A stretch of DNA of 26,472 bases from Pollutimonas sp036675955 (lineage in GTDB: Bacteria; Pseudomonadota; Gammaproteobacteria; Burkholderiales; Burkholderiaceae_B): NCBI GenBank assembly GCA_036675955.1, contig JAKFDW010000366.1, forward strand, positions 1 through 26,472, written 5' to 3'. The notes beneath the pieces were generated by a model. That model was not told the DNA's origin, made no database searches, and saw only the letters and a list, made by a program, of their open reading frames with translations. Below, in pieces: positions 22,252 through 26,472 of this stretch; position 1 is the first letter of the stretch; each line of letters opens with the position of its first letter. A program made the translations under genes and the position numbers.

Positions 22252-22811
22252 GTTCGTTTCGCCGAGTAAGTCTGTTCCAGTTGATTTTGCAAGCCGCCCA
22301 CCGAAACCATGTCGATCAGGAATCGGGGAATCCTCTGACATGGCAGCAACATGTCGGTGTCGCCGCCGCCCCCGTGCCGGCCTGAACCAGGGCTTGCCTG
22401 CGCGGCGGCAGACGTCCCGATCACACGAATGACCGCATTCTCCGTATCGATTTCAACCAGACTGTCTGCGGGAATTTTCCCGGCATCGGGGCACACCACC
22501 GCGAGCAGCCCAAGATTGAAGGCATTGCGGAAATACAGCCCGCTGAAAGAGGGGGCAATCACTGCCTTCACGCCCAGTTCCACCAGCACCCCTACCGCTT
22601 GTTCGCGTGAAGACCCTATGCCGAAATTGGGCCCCGCCACCAGCACATCGCCTTCGCCAAGCGATTGCGCCAGACCCGGAAAGCTGTTCTCGAGACAATG
22701 CTGCGCCATATCCTTGAGCTCCAATTTCATGTAAGCCCCGGGAGCCAAAGCATCGGTGTCTATGTTCGAGCCTACGCGCCATACTCTGTGGCGTTGAAGT
22801 AAAGATTGCAT
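22248..22811 (-). CDS. aconitase-family hydratase, small (LeuD-like swivel) subunit
   Basis: Protein of 187 residues, partner of the LeuC-like subunit. The swivel-domain landmarks are NIDTDALAPGAYMK (17-29), whose last residues form the substrate-specificity loop, and GPNFGIGSSREQA (60-72), where the Ser-Arg pair contacts substrate; Ile replaces the frequent Cys of NFGCGSSRE. It then has APSFSGLYFRNAFNLGLL (86-103), typical of the short LeuD branch. Residues about 131-150 are an A/G/S/H-rich low-complexity insert (SPGSGRHGGGG) unusual for this fold. The loop GAYMKLEL does not look like standard isopropylmalate isomerase, so another substrate is likely, by inference. Its ATG shares one base with the LeuC-like stop (TGATG), and its stop overlaps the lyase ATG (ATGA). 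Confidence 0.88.
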   Translation of the reverse strand: MQSLLQRHRVWRVGSNIDTDALAPGAYMKLELKDMAQHCLENSFPGLAQSLGEGDVLVAGPNFGIGSSREQAVGVLVELGVKAVIAPSFSGLYFRNAFNLGLLAVVCPDAGKIPADSLVEIDTENAVIRVIGTSAAAQASPGSGRHGGGGDTDMLLPCQRIPRFLIDMVSVGGLQNQLEQTYSAKRT

Positions 22812-24085
22812 CAGCAGTTCTCCGCCAGAATGATGCGCGGATCGGTAATGCGCCCCGTCAGAGCCGATGCCGCTACGGTATAAGGTGAGGCAAGGTATAC
22901 ATTCGTCTCGGCCGATCCCATCCGGCCTTTGAAATTGCGCGCAGTACTAGAAATAACGTTGAAATTGCCGGCCAAGGCATTCCCGTAACCCGAGCATGCG
23001 CCGCAAGAAGTAGCAAATACCTGGGCTCCCGCGGCGACGAGGATATCCATGATTCCCTCTGCCTCGGCATCGCGTTGATCTTGCCGCGAAGCCGGCGCCA
23101 CCAGCAGCCTCACGGCCGGATCTATTCTTCGATTTCTCAACACACTGGCCGCCGCCCGCAAATCGTCGAGCTTGGCGCCTGTGCAGGCGCCGATATACGC
23201 GATCTGAACGGGCGTGCCCGCCATATCCTGAACAGGATGCGTGTTGCTGGGGCTGTGCGGTGCCGCGATGGTTGGGTGCAATGCCGACGCATCAAAATCG
23301 CGCGCTTGAAATTGCGCATCGGCGTCGGTGTGCCATCCATCGACGTCTATCGGTTCTTTTACGCCGGCCAGCCGCAGGTAATCCACAGTAGTTTGATCGG
23401 GTGCGATCAGCCCCGCCTGGGCCCCCAACTCGGCGCTCATATTCGACAAGGTCATGCGATCCTGCATGGACATTGCTTCGATGGTGCTGCCGGCAAATTC
23501 CACGGCGCTGTAATTGGCGCCATTGGTGCCATACAGGCCTATCATGTGCAGCATCATGTCTTTGGCCGTAACCCCCGGTTGGAGTTCGCCCGACCATCGC
23601 ATGATGATGGACTCGGGCACACTGACCCAGATATTTCCAGTGACCACCGCGCCCAGCATATCGGTGCTTCCCACACCAAACATGTAAGAACCGAATGCGC
23701 CGCCGGTGGGAGAATGGGAATCGCCCCCAATACAGAACATGCCCGGCCGTATGTGCCCTTTCTGCGGCAACACGACGTGGCAGATGCCGATAGAGTCATA
23801 GACGTGGGGCAGTCGTTGATCCGCCGCCCAGTCCCGGGTGATCTTCAGTATTGCCCGCGAATCATCGTCCTCTTCCGGCACAAAATGATCCATCACAAGC
23901 ACTACTTTGGACTTATCCCAAATGCTGGCTCCCAGCTTTTCGAGCATGGGCTTCAGGCGGCGCGGACCGCTGGAGTCATGAAACATGGCCAAGTCTATAT
24001 TGCAGGTGACTATGTCGCCGACCTGAACCGCCGCCCTGTTGCATGCTCGGGCAATCAGCTTTTGGGCAAGAGTTTGCGATGGCAT
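22811..24085 (-). CDS. aconitase-family hydratase, large (LeuC-like) subunit
   Basis: Iron-sulfur subunit of 424 residues that would (de)hydrate a hydroxy-carboxylic acid. The three [4Fe-4S] ligands are at C301 (YIGACTGAK), C361 and C364 (ATSCGACSGYG). Other family residues are VMDHFVP (64-70), CIGGDSHSPTGGAFGSYMFGVGSTD (118-142) and the C-terminal SSTARNFKGRMGS (379-391), with substrate-binding arginines. The short two-subunit form is the homoaconitase/isopropylmalate isomerase/dimethylmalate hydratase branch. The start is the ATG at 24085, with GAGGAA 5-6 nt upstream; a TTG at 24103 lies before that site. Its context with a PEP mutase-type lyase rather than leuB argues against leucine synthesis. 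It is the first gene after a strong candidate promoter/operator. Confidence 0.9.
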   Translation of the reverse strand: MPSQTLAQKLIARACNRAAVQVGDIVTCNIDLAMFHDSSGPRRLKPMLEKLGASIWDKSKVVLVMDHFVPEEDDDSRAILKITRDWAADQRLPHVYDSIGICHVVLPQKGHIRPGMFCIGGDSHSPTGGAFGSYMFGVGSTDMLGAVVTGNIWVSVPESIIMRWSGELQPGVTAKDMMLHMIGLYGTNGANYSAVEFAGSTIEAMSMQDRMTLSNMSAELGAQAGLIAPDQTTVDYLRLAGVKEPIDVDGWHTDADAQFQARDFDASALHPTIAAPHSPSNTHPVQDMAGTPVQIAYIGACTGAKLDDLRAAASVLRNRRIDPAVRLLVAPASRQDQRDAEAEGIMDILVAAGAQVFATSCGACSGYGNALAGNFNVISSTARNFKGRMGSAETNVYLASPYTVAASALTGRITDPRIILAENC

Positions 24086-24124
24086 CGAATTCCTCGGGCG
24101 CAAAGAGATAGGGGAAGAGCATCC

Positions 24125-24153
24125 ATTGTATAGATGTACTTAAGAGAGTACAA
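24125..24153 (-). promoter_or_regulatory. promoter and GntR-type operator of the leuCD-like/lyase genes
   Basis: On the minus strand a -10 TACAAT (complement of 24125-24130, 5/6) lies 17 bp after TTGTAC (complement of 24148-24153, 3/6 to a -35). The box TTGTACTCTCTTAAGTACAT (complement of 24134-24153) contains the perfect palindrome TGTACT-N6-AGTACA (plus strand 24135-24152) and matches the Bug promoter box at 15 of 20 positions. A further outer inverted repeat, GATGTA (24133-24138) and TACATC (24156-24161), brackets it. The predicted leader is about 30 nt. This allows the three catabolic genes to be controlled separately from the upstream fadR-type gene. Confidence 0.65.
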
Positions 24154-24195
24154 CTTACATCAGATCCTGTAACGCCATCGAGGGAAGGCGTCGGC

Positions 24196-24987
24196 CTATT
24201 TGCCGCCCTTGCGCGGAGATGCGGCGACGCGGGGCGTCGCCGCCCCGGCATCTGCGGCGGCACGCGGGCGTCGGCTACCCGGCTTCCTGCCGTCCACCAG
24301 ACTGGAAGTCAGGCGCTTGAAGGCAATACCCATGTGGTGCTGCATTGCCGACCGGGCCGCCTCGGGCTTCTTGCTTCGTAGCGCCTTCAGTATTTCCCGA
24401 TGTTCGCGTATGGCGTCCTGCCACACGCTGTTCGTCTCGAAGTGGCTGTCGAGCTGGTCAAACAGCGGACCCATGCGAAAATCGAACATGCGCTTCACCA
24501 CGTCGACCAGCACGCTGTTGCCGGTAGCCTCGGCGATGCGCACGTGAAACAGCCGGTCGGCCTCGACCGGCTTTATGCCTGCCCGCGCATCGGCTTCCAT
24601 CATGTCGATGGCTTCTTCGATGGCATCGTACTGCGGTTTGCGTCCGGCCTTGGCGGCAATAGCGGCAACTTCGCCTTCCAGCAAAGTGCGAGCCTGTATC
24701 ACTTCCAGCGGCCCCTCCTCGCCCGAAATATCCGGACGAGCCCTGGAGGGCGATGGCGGCTCGCAAATATAGATCCCCGATCCCATCCGCACCTCGATAT
24801 AGCCCTGGACCTCAAGGGCTATGAGCGCTTCGCGCAACGATGGACGACTGACCCCCAGCTGCACCGCCAGGTCGCGCTCGGACGGGAGCCGCGAACCAAC
24901 GGGGAATTCCCCAGCGATGATTAGCGTACGCAACTGATCGCTGATCTGCCGATAAAGGCGCTGAGGTTCGATAACCTTGATAGGCAT
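24196..24987 (-). CDS. GntR-family regulator, FadR/FCD type
   Basis: DNA-binding regulator of 263 residues. Winged helix at about 8-76: RLYRQISDQLRTLIIAGEFPVGSRLPSERDLAVQLGVSRPSLREALIALEVQGYIEVRMGSGIYI-type layout, with every GntR landmark present. The all-helical FCD effector domain spans about 95-228: QARTLLEGEVAAIAAKAG, the AEADRLFHVRIAEATGN-like segment read here as VEADRLFHVRIAEATGN, and the HREILKAL and AMQHHMG histidines that bind metal and carboxylate in the family. A basic, Ala/Arg/Pro-rich tail (about 229-263) extends beyond the fold. FCD regulators usually sense small organic acids. It lies inside the catabolic operon, 42 bp after the Ldh-type gene and upstream of the leuC promoter. 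Confidence 0.92.
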   Translation of the reverse strand: MPIKVIEPQRLYRQISDQLRTLIIAGEFPVGSRLPSERDLAVQLGVSRPSLREALIALEVQGYIEVRMGSGIYICEPPSPSRARPDISGEEGPLEVIQARTLLEGEVAAIAAKAGRKPQYDAIEEAIDMMEADARAGIKPVEADRLFHVRIAEATGNSVLVDVVKRMFDFRMGPLFDQLDSHFETNSVWQDAIREHREILKALRSKKPEAARSAMQHHMGIAFKRLTSSLVDGRKPGSRRPRAAADAGAATPRVAASPRKGGK

Positions 24988-25001
24988 GATGGGGATTCAC
25001 C

Positions 25002-25014
25002 GCAATGATATTGC
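25002..25014. promoter_or_regulatory. inverted repeat in front of the fadR-type gene
   Basis: GCAAT-GAT-ATTGC, a perfect 5-bp inverted repeat with a 3-nt centre, 15 bases upstream of the FadR-type start. On the minus strand it includes TATCAT, a possible -10 (5/6) without a good -35. It could be an autoregulatory site; it does not resemble the TTGTACTC box. Confidence 0.3.
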
Positions 25015-25029
25015 TATAAGGGCGTACAT

Positions 25030-26091
25030 TTAACCATTGATCGCGGATGGAAAGGGTATGCCATAGCGCTCCGAGTATTCGACCAGCATGGGCGCTATGG
25101 TAGCGTGCAGCGCGACCCCGTCGCGCATCTGCACGGCACGGCTTGCCATACCCCGATCCCCCGGCAGGCGCACGGCCTCCACATCCGGTACAGGAGGATT
25201 GCTGCGGCAAGATTCGGCAATCCAGTCAGTTTGACGTGTGAAGGCTTCGGAGCCGGCGAACGCGGTCGGATCGTAAAGCGTCATGAATACCGTAGCGCCC
25301 CATCCCGCGGGCGGATCGGCGCGGCCATGTCCGGCCAAACCGCCGGTCAATGCCTCGACGATCAGCGCCAGCCCAAAACCTTTATGGCCGGATTCCTGGC
25401 CGCCCAGCGGCATGATGGTACCCGGTGGATCGGTATTCAGAACGGCCGGATCACGGCTGGGCACACCCTGGGCGTCCAGCATGCAATCGTGGCTGAACTG
25501 CTGGCCGGCCTTCTGCAAACGCGCGCTCATGCCGTTGGTTACGATGGATGAGGAAATATCGACAAGGAACGGTGTGCCGGAGGTGGGAATGCCTGCCGCA
25601 ATGGGGTCGGGGGTGAACACGGCCCTTCTCCCCCCGAAGGGAGCGACGCTGGCGACGGCCGGATCGGAACTGGCCAGCAACAGCATCATCCCTTGCTCGG
25701 TGGCACGCAAAAGATAGGCGGCCAGGCAGGCAATATGATGGCTGCGACGTATTACCAGCGTTGCACTGCCGTATTGCCGGGCGCGCGGCACCAGTGTGTC
25801 CAGTCCCTGTCGCACCAGCCATGGTCCGGGCAGGCGGCGACCATCCCACAATAGCGAAGCTCCCCGGTCGGACACCACATCGGCCGAACCCGCGAGCGTC
25901 ATGGCGCCGCTCTGTATCTCTTTTATATACGGCGCCAGCAAGGCCAGCCCATGCGTGTCATGGCCCAATAGATCGCCTTCCACCAAGGTTTCGGCCACAA
26001 CCGTGGCGAGTGCCGCGTCCATGCCGGCGGCGCCAAGCAGGTCGGTGGCGTAACGAACCAGGGCAGGTGCTGAATATCGATGTGCAGTCAT
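25030..26091 (-). CDS. Ldh_2-family (malate/L-lactate/sulfolactate-type) NAD(P)-dependent dehydrogenase
   Basis: Cytoplasmic oxidoreductase of 353 residues from the type-2 malate/L-lactate dehydrogenase family, which is unrelated to Rossmann-fold LDH and includes malate, ureidoglycolate and sulfolactate dehydrogenases and diketogulonate reductase. Landmarks are GDLLGHDTHGLALLAPYIKEI (39-59), VIRRSHHIACLAAYL (113-127) with the likely catalytic His119 at the usual SNHFG position, FGGRRAVFTPDPIAAGIPT (the nucleotide-binding segment), and GGQESGHKGFGLALIVEALTGGLAG. Substrates of the family are 2-hydroxy or 2-oxo acids, so it may set the redox state of a hydroxy acid for the downstream hydratase and lyase. 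The start ATG shares one base with the SDR stop (TGATG). Confidence 0.9.
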   Translation of the reverse strand: MTAHRYSAPALVRYATDLLGAAGMDAALATVVAETLVEGDLLGHDTHGLALLAPYIKEIQSGAMTLAGSADVVSDRGASLLWDGRRLPGPWLVRQGLDTLVPRARQYGSATLVIRRSHHIACLAAYLLRATEQGMMLLLASSDPAVASVAPFGGRRAVFTPDPIAAGIPTSGTPFLVDISSSIVTNGMSARLQKAGQQFSHDCMLDAQGVPSRDPAVLNTDPPGTIMPLGGQESGHKGFGLALIVEALTGGLAGHGRADPPAGWGATVFMTLYDPTAFAGSEAFTRQTDWIAESCRSNPPVPDVEAVRLPGDRGMASRAVQMRDGVALHATIAPMLVEYSERYGIPFPSAING

Positions 26092-26472
26092 CAGTATGTC
26101 GCCCTTCCGCCGGAAATATCAAAGACAGCGCCCGTCGAAAACGAACATTCTTCCGAGCACAGCCAGGCCACGACAGAAGCGATCTCATCTGGCGTGCCGA
26201 ATCGATTCATTGGAATCTTGGAAAGCATGAAATCAATATGCTGTTGCGTCATCTGCGCAAAAATACCGGTGCGTACCGCGGCCGGTGTAACGCAATTGAC
26301 ACTGATGCCCGCCTGGGCCAGTTCTTTTGCCAGGGATTTGGTGAGCGCTATAACGCCCGCCTTGGAGGCGCTATAGGCCGAGGCGTTCGGGTTGCCTTCT
26401 TTGCCGGCAATGGACGCTATATTGACGATGCGTCCATACCCTTTTTCCCGCATATGCGGCACCACGGCACGG
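26091..26472 (-). CDS. short-chain dehydrogenase/reductase (FabG-like), 5' part beyond window
   Basis: The C-terminal 127 residues of a classical SDR oxidoreductase. The catalytic serine (GRIVNIASIAG), the Tyr-Lys pair (SAYSASKAG, YxxxK), the cofactor-side ISVNCVTPAAVRTGIF segment and a FSTGAVFDISGG C-terminus are all present, while the N-terminal TGxxxGIG nucleotide site lies outside the window. The frame is open to the window edge; the GTG at 26465 is an internal Val, not a start. The very end (SGGRATY) is that of the FabG-like group. It is translationally coupled to the Ldh-type gene by TGATG and so belongs to the same operon. The substrate is unknown, probably a hydroxy or oxo acid. Confidence 0.88.
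   Translation of the reverse strand, partial: RAVVPHMREKGYGRIVNIASIAGKEGNPNASAYSASKAGVIALTKSLAKELAQAGISVNCVTPAAVRTGIFAQMTQQHIDFMLSKIPMNRFGTPDEIASVVAWLCSEECSFSTGAVFDISGGRATY

Noticed and set aside
23075..24133. 352-codon open frame on the plus strand opposite the LeuC-like gene
   Set aside because: It is an antisense shadow; the minus strand carries all three Fe-S cysteines and runs through the candidate promoter only in the shadow frame.
1..26472. CRISPR array, prophage, insertion sequence, tRNA or rRNA gene
   Set aside because: No regularly spaced repeats, transposase or integrase motifs, or cloverleaf/rRNA-like stretches were recognised when reading both strands.

Overview
The window reads as a chromosomal segment of a betaproteobacterium of the order Burkholderiales, most likely Alcaligenaceae (Bordetella, Achromobacter or Pusillimonas-like). 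This is inferred from the moderately high GC, the orphan Bug/TctC solute-binding protein beside a GntR regulator, and the dense packing of TRAP, ABC and Bug uptake genes. It carries 21 protein genes; the first and last run off the window edges. I see no rRNA, tRNA, CRISPR array, phage or insertion-sequence gene. No gene-free gap exceeds 300 bases; the largest are about 187 bp (14649-14835), 162 bp (8802-8963) and 141 bp (2004-2144).

Layout. Left part (1-5285): the 3' end of a BASS-family transporter and a bidirectional terminator; a two-domain SnoaL/VOC protein divergent from an HxlR regulator with a C-terminal lipid-binding-like domain; a DMT exporter; then a serine acetyltransferase (cysE) overlapping a hemerythrin-domain gene. 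Second part (5302-8801, minus strand): an ABC uptake operon of the nitrate/sulfonate/taurine type (ATPase, binding protein, permease) followed by a second, unrelated binding protein. Third part (8964-14648): an AEC-family transporter, then a minus-strand YhaO-YhaN pair (SbcD/SbcC-like, Mre11/Rad50-type).

Fourth part (14836-19513, plus strand): a methyl-accepting chemotaxis protein, then a TRAP transporter operon dctP-dctQ-dctM with its own strong sigma-70-like promoter. Last part (19541-26472): a Bug binding protein and a GntR/UTRA regulator on the plus strand, converging on a minus-strand catabolic operon that encodes an SDR dehydrogenase (partial), an Ldh_2-family dehydrogenase, a FadR-type GntR regulator, an aconitase-family hydratase in two subunits (LeuC/LeuD-like) and an isocitrate lyase/PEP mutase-family C-C lyase.

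The most interesting signal is in this last part. The promoters of the Bug gene and of the leuCD-like/lyase genes lie 4.5 kb apart on opposite strands. They carry near-identical 20-bp boxes (TTGTACTC-N3-TAA-N-TACA), and in both the box covers the -35 region and sits 17 bp before a good -10. This suggests one GntR-type repressor links uptake of an unidentified organic acid to its breakdown by dehydrogenation, dehydration/hydration and retro-aldol cleavage. The logic parallels the methylcitrate and 2,3-dimethylmalate pathways, but the gene combination does not match a pathway I can name.
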